This document shows positions 8,203-15,797 of a stretch of DNA of 64,000 nucleotides, in pieces. The translations under genes and the position numbers were made by a program. Position 1 is the stretch's first letter, and every line of letters begins with the position of its first letter. The notes beneath the pieces are model-generated. The model saw nothing but the letters and a program-made list of their open reading frames with translations. It was not told the DNA's origin and made no database searches. The stretch lies in contig NZ_VILB01000008.1 in assembly GCF_009712035.1 (NCBI RefSeq), positions 24,518 through 88,517 of the forward strand. The letters are read 5' to 3'. Origin of the DNA: Anabaena sp. UHCC 0187. GTDB lineage: Bacteria > Cyanobacteriota > Cyanobacteriia > Cyanobacteriales > Nostocaceae.

Positions 8203-9606
8203 ATGAATAAACCAGAAAAAGTACAAGCTAGTGAGGCAGGAAAAGCTAAACTAAAAGAAGTATATAAAAAAGCAAGTTTTACTATAGAAACTCTAGCAAC
8301 AACAGCAAATGCTAGTCAAGACCAAATTAAATATTTAATAGGACAAAATACCCAAAAAGTAAAAGCAGTTGATAGATACATTATAGAAAATGTAGTGAAT
8401 GCTATAAATGCAGGATTTAAAAAAAATGATATAGATGAAAAACTCACACCATCAGATATAGTTGATGATTGGTATCCACCACTAATACCAACAGAATTTA
8501 CAACCGTAATTGCAGACAAAACCCAAATATTTTGCGGTCGCAAATTTGTATTTGATGCTATTACCGAATTTATCAAAGATAACAAAAGTGGCTATTTTAC
8601 CATCCTTGGTGATGCGGGAATGGGTAAAAGTGCTATTTCTGCCAAATATATAGTAGATAATCCTGGAACAATTTGCTTTTTTAATATTCGCGCTGAAGGT
8701 AGAAATCGTCCCGATGTATTTCTGAGATTAATTCGTCAACAATTAGTAAATAGGTTTGATTTACAGAATGTAGAAAATGATGATTTATCTACTTTATTAA
8801 TTAAAGCTAGTCAACAATTATCTAATTCTGAAAATTTAGTAATTGTTATTGATGCTTTAGATGAAGTTGATCAAGAAGACAACGGAAATCTATTAAATTT
8901 ACCGATGTATTTACCGGAAAAGGTTTACTTGATTTTCACCAGAAGACCTTATAATTTAGATGATAAAAGATTAACTCTTTCCCCCGATACTAAATATCAA
9001 GAATTAGATTTGAGGGAATATCAGGATAAAAGTAATAATGATGTAAAAGCCTATATTAAAGAATTTATGGATTTACAAGAATATAAAGCACGTTTAGAAA
9101 ATTGGATAATACAACAAAGGAATTTGTCAGTAGATGAGTTTATTAAAACTATCGCTGCTAAAAGTGAAAATAATTTCATGTATTTACGCTATGTTTTAGA
9201 AGCAATTGCAGAAGGATTTTATAAAGATGAAAAACTAGAACAATTACCCGCAGGTTTACAGGGATATTATGAGAGTCATTGGCGCATTATGGGAATGACT
9301 GCTAGACCTTTACCCAAGGATAAAATTAAAATCATTTATGTAATGTGTGCTTTAGAAAGTGCCGTATCCCGTGAAATGATTGTGAAATATTCCCAGGAAG
9401 ATGATCTCACAGTGCAGGAAGTTCTCAAAGGTTGGACACAATTTTTACAGAAACAAGAAACCTATCAACCGGCTCGTTATCGCTTTTATCATGAAAGTTT
9501 CCGCGATTTTTTACAACGTCAGGAGATTGTGGAAGCTGCGGGGGTGAGTTTACCTCAAATCAGCGCGGAAGTTGCTAAAAATATGGCTGAGGGATTAATA
9601 CTATGA
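8203..9606 (+). CDS. STAND ATPase with N-terminal HTH-like and NACHT domains
   Basis: A 467-residue NLR-like signalling ATPase. Residues 8-80 follow the pattern of an HTH-like helical domain that precedes many cyanobacterial NACHT domains (SEAGKAKLKEVYKK, then NASQDQIKYLIG). FCGRKFVFDAI at 110-120 opens the ATPase; Walker A is GDAGMGKS (136-143), Walker B VIVIDALDEVD (213-223), and FTRRP is a sensor arginine motif. A winged-helix part and the FYHESFRDFLQ motif close the protein. Its TGA overlaps the ATG of the WD40 gene (ATGA), so the pair looks like one NACHT-WD40 receptor encoded in two translationally coupled parts. A cell-death or anti-phage role is plausible for such proteins but not shown here. 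Confidence 0.85.
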   Translation: MNKPEKVQASEAGKAKLKEVYKKASFTIETLATTANASQDQIKYLIGQNTQKVKAVDRYIIENVVNAINAGFKKNDIDEKLTPSDIVDDWYPPLIPTEFTTVIADKTQIFCGRKFVFDAITEFIKDNKSGYFTILGDAGMGKSAISAKYIVDNPGTICFFNIRAEGRNRPDVFLRLIRQQLVNRFDLQNVENDDLSTLLIKASQQLSNSENLVIVIDALDEVDQEDNGNLLNLPMYLPEKVYLIFTRRPYNLDDKRLTLSPDTKYQELDLREYQDKSNNDVKAYIKEFMDLQEYKARLENWIIQQRNLSVDEFIKTIAAKSENNFMYLRYVLEAIAEGFYKDEKLEQLPAGLQGYYESHWRIMGMTARPLPKDKIKIIYVMCALESAVSREMIVKYSQEDDLTVQEVLKGWTQFLQKQETYQPARYRFYHESFRDFLQRQEIVEAAGVSLPQISAEVAKNMAEGLIL

Positions 9607-11300
9607 GTAACTTTCGCACTTGGTTTGATAAAAAATCAGAGGAAGCACAAGAACAGTTTTTAGGTGAATATACCCGATTATTGTTAGCAAATGAAGAGTA
9701 TAAAAAACTGTGCCAATTATTAGCTAACTACTACTTTATCGAAGCGAAAATTAATCATCCTTTATTTGGAGTAAAAGCACTGATTGAAGATTATGATTTA
9801 TTAGATACTTCAGGAATCATGAATAATTTAAAATATGCAGAAACTATCAAATCACTAAAATTAGTTCAAGGTGCTTTATCCAGATCAGCACACATAATAT
9901 TTCGAGAGCCAAAACAACTCAAGGTACAACTATCAGCACGACTAAAATATTTTGATTTACTAGAAATTGAAAATTTGTTAGCACAAATCGCCACAGATAA
10001 AAATATAGGTTTATATAGTTTAATAGGTAGCCTCACACCTCCTGGTGGTGGTGGATTAATTCGCACCCTCTCAGGTCATAGTAACTTGGTAAATGTGCTT
10101 GCAGTCACACCCGATGGTAAAACCCTGATTTCTGGTTCATCTGACAACACTATCAAAATCTGGGAGATAGGAACACGTGCAGAAAAGTTCACGCTAAGAG
10201 GTCATAGTGACTGGGTAAGAGCGCTCGCAGTCACACCCAATGGTAAAACCCTGATTTCTGGTTCATATGACAATACTATCAAAATCTGGGATTTAGGAAC
10301 ACGTGCAGAAAAGTTCACCCTTAACGGTCATAGCTCCTTGGTAAATGCGCTCGCAGTTACACCCGATGGTAAAACACTAATTTCTGGTTCATCTGACAAA
10401 ACTATCAAAATCTGGGATTTAGGAACACGTGCAGAAAAGTTCACCCTAAGAGGTCATAGTAACTCGATAAGAGCGCTTGCAGTCACACCCGATGGTAAAA
10501 CCCTGATTTCTGGTTCATCTGACAACACTATCAAAATCTGGGATTTAGGAACACGTGCAGAAAAGTTCACCCTTAACGGTCATAGTGACTGGGTAAATGC
10601 CCTCGCAGTTACACCCAATGGTAAAACCCTGATTTCTGGTTCATATGACAAAACTATCAAAATCTGGGATTTAGGAACACGTGCAGAAAAGTTCGCCCTT
10701 AACGGTCATAGTGACTGGGTAAATGCTCTCACAGTCACACCTGATAGTAAAAACCTGATTTCTGGTTCATCTGACAAAACTATCAAAATCTGGGATTTAG
10801 GAACACGTGCAGAAAAGTTCGCCCTTAACGGTCATACTAAATCGGTAAATGCGCTCGCAGTTACACCCGATGGTAAAACCCTGATTTCTGGTTCATATGA
10901 CAATACTATCAAAATATGGGATTTGGGAACAGGTGCAGAAAAGTTCACTCTTAAAGGTCATAGAACGATTGCATTCACACCCGATGGTAAACCCCTGATT
11001 TCTGCTTCAGGTGGCAACACTATCAAAATCAGGGATTTAGGAACACGTGCAGAAAAGTTCACCTTCACTAATAATAGTGACTGGGTAGAAGTGCTTGCAG
11101 TCACACCCGATGGTAAAACCGTGATTTCTGCTTCAGGGGACGATACTATCAAAATCTGGGATTTGGAAACAGGTGAAGAAATAGCAACTTTCACAGGAGA
11201 AAGTCCAATAAAATGCTGTGCAGTTGCTCCCGATGGGGTGACAATAGTAGCGGGAGAAGAATCGGGAAGGTTACATTTTCTGCGTCTGCAAGGAAGGTGA
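9603..11300 (+). CDS. WD40 propeller protein, partner half of the NACHT ATPase
   Basis: A 565-residue protein. Residues 1-155 are helical and match the linker found between NACHT and WD40 parts in fused homologues (KLCQLLANYYFIEAK, VKALIEDYDLL, the SLTPPGGGGLIRTL joint). Residues 156-565 are about ten WD40 blades of 42 residues; the first seven are nearly identical, with unit TPDGKTLISGSSDNTIKIWD. Blade eight is short by about five residues and has IRD in place of IWD. The start overlaps the NACHT stop (ATGA) and no other upstream start is needed. Together with the preceding gene it makes a complete STAND receptor in two chains. The propeller is the expected sensor. Confidence 0.88.
   Translation: MSNFRTWFDKKSEEAQEQFLGEYTRLLLANEEYKKLCQLLANYYFIEAKINHPLFGVKALIEDYDLLDTSGIMNNLKYAETIKSLKLVQGALSRSAHIIFREPKQLKVQLSARLKYFDLLEIENLLAQIATDKNIGLYSLIGSLTPPGGGGLIRTLSGHSNLVNVLAVTPDGKTLISGSSDNTIKIWEIGTRAEKFTLRGHSDWVRALAVTPNGKTLISGSYDNTIKIWDLGTRAEKFTLNGHSSLVNALAVTPDGKTLISGSSDKTIKIWDLGTRAEKFTLRGHSNSIRALAVTPDGKTLISGSSDNTIKIWDLGTRAEKFTLNGHSDWVNALAVTPNGKTLISGSYDKTIKIWDLGTRAEKFALNGHSDWVNALTVTPDSKNLISGSSDKTIKIWDLGTRAEKFALNGHTKSVNALAVTPDGKTLISGSYDNTIKIWDLGTGAEKFTLKGHRTIAFTPDGKPLISASGGNTIKIRDLGTRAEKFTFTNNSDWVEVLAVTPDGKTVISASGDDTIKIWDLETGEEIATFTGESPIKCCAVAPDGVTIVAGEESGRLHFLRLQGR
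10074..10955 (+). repeat. Seven near-identical 126-base tandem units (WD40 blades)
   Basis: Units begin with GGTCATA at 10074, 10200, 10326, 10452, 10578, 10704 and 10830, an exact 126-base period. Bases differ mainly just after GGTCATA (codons such as AACTTG, GACTGG, TCCTTG, AACTCG, AAATCG) and at AAC/AAA before ACTATC. More diverged units follow to 11300. Such uniformity implies recent duplication or gene conversion and makes the copy number likely to vary between strains and assemblies. Confidence 0.95.
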
Positions 11301-11302
11301 AA

Positions 11303-12439
11303 ATGAATACCTTATCTTTCTCTTCCCCAGACTTACAATCCATCATCCTCAGCAAAACAGAAAATTTTGTTGGTCGTGATTTTATTTTCACTGCTATTAA
11401 TAATTTTCTCCACCGTTACCCCAAGGGTTATTTCACCATTGTGGGTGTTCCCGGTAGCGGTAAAAGTGCCATTCTTGCCCAATTTGTGCGCCAAAATCCC
11501 CATACTATTTATTACAATGCCCAAATTGCGGGTAAAAATCGAGTTGAGGCATTTTTTCCAGAGGTTTGTACACAGTTAAATTTATTGTTAGAGAATTTAT
11601 CTAGCACCCCTCCCCAACCCTCCCCGCAAACCATGACAGAGACAGGATTTATCAATGCAAATGAGGGAAGTTGGTTATTTTCTACTTTATTGCAACAAGT
11701 CAGCGAGAAATTACCAGATCAGAAAATAATTATTGTGATTGATGGTTTGGATGGAATTGATATAAATAGTCAAGCTGTAGGAACGAATTTATTTTATCTA
11801 CCGCGATATTTACCCGATCAAATTTATTTTATTTTCGCTCGTCGTCCCTATCAAAAATCCCATAGTGGCTTGTTAATTGAAGCACCTTCACAGATTTTAG
11901 ATTTAGCAGATTATCCAGTGGAGAATAGGGAAGATATTAAAGCATATATTCAGAGAAACCTAACCCCCCTAACCCCCCTTCCCTACCAGGGAATGGGGGA
12001 ACAAGAGTTTTCTAACTCCCCTCTCCTCCCAGGAGAGGGGTTGGGGGAGAGGTTTAATGAAAATGAAGATAATTTTATGTATGTGCAACAAATTTTAAAA
12101 GCTATTGCTGATGGTTTTTATTCTGCAAATGATTTTGAGCAAATTCCACCAGATTTAGAGGTCTATTATCAACAACATTGGCAAAAAATGCAAGGTCAGG
12201 GTTTATCTGATGTTGCGATGGATATATTGCGGGTTTTGACTGCTGAAGAAACTCAACCCATGTCAACAGTAGCTATTAGTCAAATTATCAAAGCTGATGT
12301 TTTTGATGTGGCGGAAATTATGGAAACTTGGTTAGAATTTCTGCAAGAAATACGCACAAGTAAGGAAACTCAATACCAATTATATCATCACAGTTTTCGG
12401 TTATATCTTCATTATTACAGCACTTTGCCTAACGGTTAA
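11303..12439 (+). CDS. Second, shortened NACHT-type STAND ATPase
   Basis: A 378-residue paralogue of the 8203-9606 ATPase lacking the N-terminal HTH-like part and any WD40 tail. Walker A is GVPGSGKS (48-55), Walker B IIVIDGLDGID (143-153), followed by FARRPY and FRLYLHYY near the end. The ATG at 11303 has the purine-rich AAGGAAGG upstream and lies 2 bases after the WD40 stop; the ORF could be extended to 11213 but that would run through the WD40 gene. Residues about 219-251 are proline/glycine-rich and are written by a repeat inserted in frame, where the paralogue has a helical segment (LENWIIQQRN). It may be an inactive or decaying copy or a regulatory partner. Confidence 0.75.
   Translation: MNTLSFSSPDLQSIILSKTENFVGRDFIFTAINNFLHRYPKGYFTIVGVPGSGKSAILAQFVRQNPHTIYYNAQIAGKNRVEAFFPEVCTQLNLLLENLSSTPPQPSPQTMTETGFINANEGSWLFSTLLQQVSEKLPDQKIIIVIDGLDGIDINSQAVGTNLFYLPRYLPDQIYFIFARRPYQKSHSGLLIEAPSQILDLADYPVENREDIKAYIQRNLTPLTPLPYQGMGEQEFSNSPLLPGEGLGERFNENEDNFMYVQQILKAIADGFYSANDFEQIPPDLEVYYQQHWQKMQGQGLSDVAMDILRVLTAEETQPMSTVAISQIIKADVFDVAEIMETWLEFLQEIRTSKETQYQLYHHSFRLYLHYYSTLPNG
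11958..12052. repeat. C/G-rich palindromic repeat inside the second NACHT gene
   Basis: The stretch opens with two CTAACCCCC units and contains a perfect 10-base hairpin, CCCCTCTCCT (12018-12027) with AGGAGAGGGG (12031-12040), followed by TTGGGGGAGAGG. The same vocabulary appears between genes at 27648-27690. It is an intergenic repeat type of cyanobacteria that here lies in frame in a coding region; a shorter CCCCTCCCCAACC run at about 11609 in the same gene may be another remnant. Confidence 0.8.
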
Positions 12440-12465
12440 ATACAATAATTAATCGCAAAGTGCTG
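12418..12465 (+). terminator. Hairpin at the end of the NACHT cassette
   Basis: A perfect 11-base inverted repeat, CAGCACTTTGC (12418-12428) and GCAAAGTGCTG (12455-12465), spans the stop codon at 12437-12439 with a 26-base loop. No U-run follows, so it is a candidate terminator or a mark of a rearrangement and not a canonical terminator. Confidence 0.5.
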
Positions 12466-12470
12466 TATAT

Positions 12471-12603
12471 CATTTTAGTTTTCCCGGTTTAAAAGCCGGT
12501 GATTGTTGGTATTTACGCGCTGCAAGAGGGCAAGAACCACGCTAGGGCGTTAGAAGTTTGTAATTTAGCAGACTTGCAAAAATATCGGGTAATTCGTAAT
12601 TAA
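12471..12603 (+). pseudogene. Decayed 3' fragment of the DUF2237 gene
   Basis: Bases 12471-12603 align with 7293-7469 of the intact DUF2237 gene. The translation gives HFSFPGLKAGDCWYL, AARGQE, then HARALEVCNLADLQKYRVIRN and a stop, so the end of the protein is recovered. About 44 bases coding for the EALEAGVAPTVVLEA region are deleted, shifting the frame, and there is no start or N-terminal half. The fragment lies right after the NACHT cassette and in the same orientation as the intact gene, so the cassette is bracketed by a partial direct repeat about 5.2 kb apart. Confidence 0.9.
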
Positions 12604-12626
12604 AAAACTGCCACTAACTCAAATTA

Positions 12627-13451
12627 TTAACTCCGACATTTTGGAGTTTTTCCATAATTAGGAGTAGCGTCAGGATAAAAGGTACGAATAGCACCTTTTT
12701 TAGCAACAAAAATATTTGCAAATGTTTTGCCGTTATCAGTCACACTCAACAAACAAGCTTTGGGAGTTGCATTTAAACTAGGGTTATTTTTGTATGCTTT
12801 AGCTGCAATAGTTAAAATCTCTTCGGCATTGAGGGTGTAACCATATCCTTTGAATGGATCATTGACGATGCGATTGCCCACTTTCATGCTAACACCAAAG
12901 GAATAAACAGCCCCTGGTTTCACCTCAGATTTTTTCACAGACTGAGGTGAAATTCCCGCAATACCTCGTTTCTGTAAATCTAAATAACGTCCAGCATAGT
13001 GTAAACCACCAATTTTAGTTTCTCCGGGTTCACCACAAAAAACATGATCGAATCCTTTTGCATTAAACCAAAGATTAGTTAAATCTTCCAGAAATTTTGG
13101 ATTAGAAGTTCTATCTGGAAAAATATAACCCCCAACATTAGTTTTAATATTGCTGAGAACATTGGGAAAACTGTTAAACATGGTTTTGAATTCAGTAGGT
13201 TTAACCACTTTTCCTAATTTCCCACATAATTGATTAACTGCTTGATCAAACTTATTCAATACAGGAGGAGGAGGAGTTAAATCTTGTCTACCACCAAATT
13301 TAACGTTAACAGGATTATCAATATTATCAAAGAAAGGTAAAAGTTCCTCTGCGCTTACCAAGGTAGGACTAGATAGAGTAGTTACAAAAAATAGTCCTGT
13401 TGCTGAAATTAAGCAGAGAAATCCATTTAACTTGTTTAACATCATTGGCAT
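12627..13451 (-). CDS. Secreted EndoU-like protein
   Basis: About 275 residues, starting at the ATG at 13451 or 13445 (an ORF extension to 13487 only adds residues before the signal peptide). A signal peptide (hydrophobic core CLISATGLFFVTTL, cleavage near LVSAEE) is followed by a proline run (TPPPPV). The region FDHVFCGE and, after a short gap, GLHYAGRYLDL matches the first two conserved blocks of the EndoU ribonuclease fold, each with its histidine. EndoU domains occur in bacterial toxins and in housekeeping secreted proteins; there is no immunity-gene candidate next to it. It sits between the NACHT cassette and a J-domain gene. Nuclease activity is not certain. Confidence 0.65.
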   Translation of the reverse strand: MPMMLNKLNGFLCLISATGLFFVTTLSSPTLVSAEELLPFFDNIDNPVNVKFGGRQDLTPPPPVLNKFDQAVNQLCGKLGKVVKPTEFKTMFNSFPNVLSNIKTNVGGYIFPDRTSNPKFLEDLTNLWFNAKGFDHVFCGEPGETKIGGLHYAGRYLDLQKRGIAGISPQSVKKSEVKPGAVYSFGVSMKVGNRIVNDPFKGYGYTLNAEEILTIAAKAYKNNPSLNATPKACLLSVTDNGKTFANIFVAKKGAIRTFYPDATPNYGKTPKCRS

Positions 13452-13521
13452 CTCACTGGATTCACGTATTAATATAAACAGCACCAAAGTACCATTAAAC
13501 TATTAATCGTGTCAATTGTTA

Positions 13522-14577
13522 CTAATTAAAATTCATCATGTCCCCAAATTCTTCCATCATTTTCTCCATTAATTCTTCCATCATCTCCTCCTGCATAGAA
13601 CGGAGACTTTCGGGACCTGCCAGAAATTCCTTAATCGTCATTTTTTTATCTTTAAAATCTTTGACAAAATCACGAATTTCTGCAACGATTTTAGTTTGAT
13701 TTTGCATGGTTTCCAGCATCACTTCAATACAATCAACACCTTGTTTAGCTGCTTTTTTGTAATCAGCAACCATAGACCCTTCTGGGGTATTTTTTGCTAA
13801 TCGGAGTTCTTGCTTCAATTTCTCATACTGATTTTTGAGAATTTGATTGTGTTGTTCTATATTTTTACATTTGCGACTTAAATCATCCTCACTATTATTA
13901 TCAATTGTTTCTCCGACTTCATATTTACGTTCAATTTCCAAAAGTCGCGCTAAATCTCCTTCTTGGTAAGCTTTATTAATTTCCTTCATTATTTCTGTGT
14001 GCGTCATTTGGGTTTCATTATCTTTAACCTTATCAGGGTGAAAGATTTCCGCTAATCGCAAAAATGTCTGTCGGACTTTTCTAGATTCATCTGTTCTCGC
14101 TACTGTGGGAGATTCTGAATCTCCTTCTGCTTCCCAAAACTGACGACGACGTTGATGATTTTCTTCAGAATCATCATTTTCAAATAGTTCATCTAATTCT
14201 TCATCATCATCTTCTTCATCATCATCAATGGGTTTATAACTAATAATTCCTCCCTTTTGTAAACTTCTGTACAGTGATTGGATATTTTTCTGGGTTTGTT
14301 TTCCCATCTTTCTCGTAGTTAAAATTTCGGCAAACAAAGCATGAATTTCTGCATCTAATTCTGCCATTGTTTTCATATTCGGACTAACTCGATGAAATAC
14401 CTCTGTAGCTAAAGAACGCATTTTTTCGACAAAGTTATTTAATTCTGTCCGCTTTTTCTTAATTTGCTTTAATAAAGATTCGTGTTCTTTCTCTAAACCC
14501 TGTAACTGAAGATGTAAGTCAGAAAGAGCTAAGGGAGTTACTGTAGTTGAGGATGCTGTTTTTGTTTTGCGTGCCAT
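13522..14577 (-). CDS. J-domain (DnaJ-like) coiled-coil protein
   Basis: A 351-residue cytoplasmic protein. Residues 1-120 are charged and coiled-coil-like, followed by a very acidic run (residues about 119-137, DDDEEDDDEELDELF). The J-domain-like part is RQTFLRLAEIFHPDKV with the diagnostic HPD, then KEINKAYQEGDLARLLEIE. The C-terminus is again helical and rich in Met and Glu. It lacks the Gly/Phe and zinc-finger parts of DnaJ, so it is a specialised Hsp70 cochaperone or a J-like protein of unknown client. It stands alone between the EndoU-like gene and hpnK, on the same strand. Confidence 0.75.
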   Translation of the reverse strand: MARKTKTASSTTVTPLALSDLHLQLQGLEKEHESLLKQIKKKRTELNNFVEKMRSLATEVFHRVSPNMKTMAELDAEIHALFAEILTTRKMGKQTQKNIQSLYRSLQKGGIISYKPIDDDEEDDDEELDELFENDDSEENHQRRRQFWEAEGDSESPTVARTDESRKVRQTFLRLAEIFHPDKVKDNETQMTHTEIMKEINKAYQEGDLARLLEIERKYEVGETIDNNSEDDLSRKCKNIEQHNQILKNQYEKLKQELRLAKNTPEGSMVADYKKAAKQGVDCIEVMLETMQNQTKIVAEIRDFVKDFKDKKMTIKEFLAGPESLRSMQEEMMEELMEKMMEEFGDMMNFN

Positions 14578-14748
14578 AATAGTAGATGCAAGTAAAATCA
14601 GGGTATTTATCTGTGTTTATCCGCGTTTATCTGCGTTCAATTATTCTTGAAGATTCTACACAAATTCAATAAAAGTTAAAATGGACAATAACAGACGGTA
14701 CTAAACAACATTATATTTTAAATATTGATGTTTATACAAGATTCTTAA

Positions 14749-15585
14749 TTAAATTAGCTGGTTATAATTACTTAATTTAAACCCTTTCACAGTCAACATT
14801 TCCCGCACTTGTTGACTCAACAAAGCCGCTAATTCTACTTCACCACCGTTATTTATATCAGTATTCACTAAATCAGGATGAGAATAAATTTCTACTAATT
14901 CCGCTTCTATTTGCGGTATCAAACCTAGTAAATATTTTTCGCTCATGTCACCAGTTTGTAACAATCCATAAACCCTGTTAGCAAATTTAATTTGATTTGC
15001 TTTTAATAAACCTTCTCCATAACGGCGTAATTGTCCAAAAACAATAGACCAAATTATTTTAATCAGTAAGTTGCGTTTATCAATCTTCAGATTTTTTGTT
15101 AATTCTTCGGAAGGTAAACGGATAAATTTAATCTGAAATTCTGGGGCAAATTCGGTTAAAATATTCAAGATTACAGGATGCACATGAAGGTGCAAATGTC
15201 CATCAACATGAGCAAGATTTAAACCAGAATCCCGAAATTTTTCTAATTGAGCATATATTTCTAACCGCAATTCTGCACGGGTAGCTTGATTAAATTGATA
15301 ACTTAATCCTGCTTGAGTAGGATCATTAGAGAAATTACCTTGAGAGTCTACTAAATGAGGAATTTTTGCAGGTGGTAAAACTGATTTACCACAAACTAAA
15401 ACCAGGTGTAAACCAACTGCTAAATCAGGGTGATTTTTTGCTAGAGCGATCGCCTCTTGTGCTGCATCACCACTTACCATTAAACTAGTGCTAGTTAAAA
15501 TCCCTTCCTCATGGGCTTTAATAATCGCTGCATTTACACCGGACGAAACACCGAAATCATCAGCATTAATAATTAAATAAGACAT
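14749..15585 (-). CDS. hpnK: HpnK-like carbohydrate deacetylase (ChbG/HpnK family)
   Basis: A 278-residue metal-dependent deacetylase of the YdjC fold. The N-terminal INADDFG motif supplies metal-binding aspartates, VGLHLVL supplies a histidine, and HVDGHLHLHVHP is the second histidine cluster. In hopanoid producers HpnK removes the acetyl group from the N-acetylglucosamine added by HpnI. The gene lies 212 bases upstream (in reading sense downstream) of hpnJ on the same strand, separated by a repeat. General family members act on chitooligosaccharides, but the hpnJ and squalene-synthase neighbours make the hopanoid role more likely. Confidence 0.82.
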   Translation of the reverse strand: MSYLIINADDFGVSSGVNAAIIKAHEEGILTSTSLMVSGDAAQEAIALAKNHPDLAVGLHLVLVCGKSVLPPAKIPHLVDSQGNFSNDPTQAGLSYQFNQATRAELRLEIYAQLEKFRDSGLNLAHVDGHLHLHVHPVILNILTEFAPEFQIKFIRLPSEELTKNLKIDKRNLLIKIIWSIVFGQLRRYGEGLLKANQIKFANRVYGLLQTGDMSEKYLLGLIPQIEAELVEIYSHPDLVNTDINNGGEVELAALLSQQVREMLTVKGFKLSNYNQLI

Positions 15586-15664
15586 TGGTAAAAAGTGATG
15601 ATGATTAAAAATGTTTGAATCAGGATACCCAGGATTAAAGGATTAACAGGATTAATTAAAAAAC

Positions 15665-15794
15665 CCTCAGAAGATAATTAAATTAAATCCTGAACATCCT
15701 TAAATCTTGTAAATCCTGATTCAGACAGTCCTCAGAAGATAATTATTAAATCAAATCCTGAACATCCTTTAATCCTGGATATCCTGATTCTGAC
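15665..15794. repeat. Two direct 65-base repeats
   Basis: Copies at 15665-15726 and 15730-15794 both open with CCTCAGAAGATAATTA, continue with AAATCCTGAACATCCTT and close with ATCCTGATTC. The AATCC-TG phrase is shared with 28065-28110, so it belongs to an interspersed family. It fills the gap between hpnJ and hpnK. Confidence 0.85.
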
Positions 15795-15797
15795 AAT

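Noticed and set aside
9866-10066. Minus-strand frame within the WD40 gene
   Set aside because: It lies opposite a strong coding frame and has no conserved feature.
10074-10955. CRISPR array or intergenic tandem repeat for the 126-base units
   Set aside because: The units are in frame, encode WD40 blades and have no spacers.
11213-11302. Upstream extension of the second NACHT gene to 11213
   Set aside because: It overlaps the WD40 coding end in another frame; the ATG at 11303 has a good ribosome site.
7662-12603. The cassette as a transposon
   Set aside because: No transposase, integrase or terminal inverted repeats were found; only the partial direct DUF2237 repeat brackets it.
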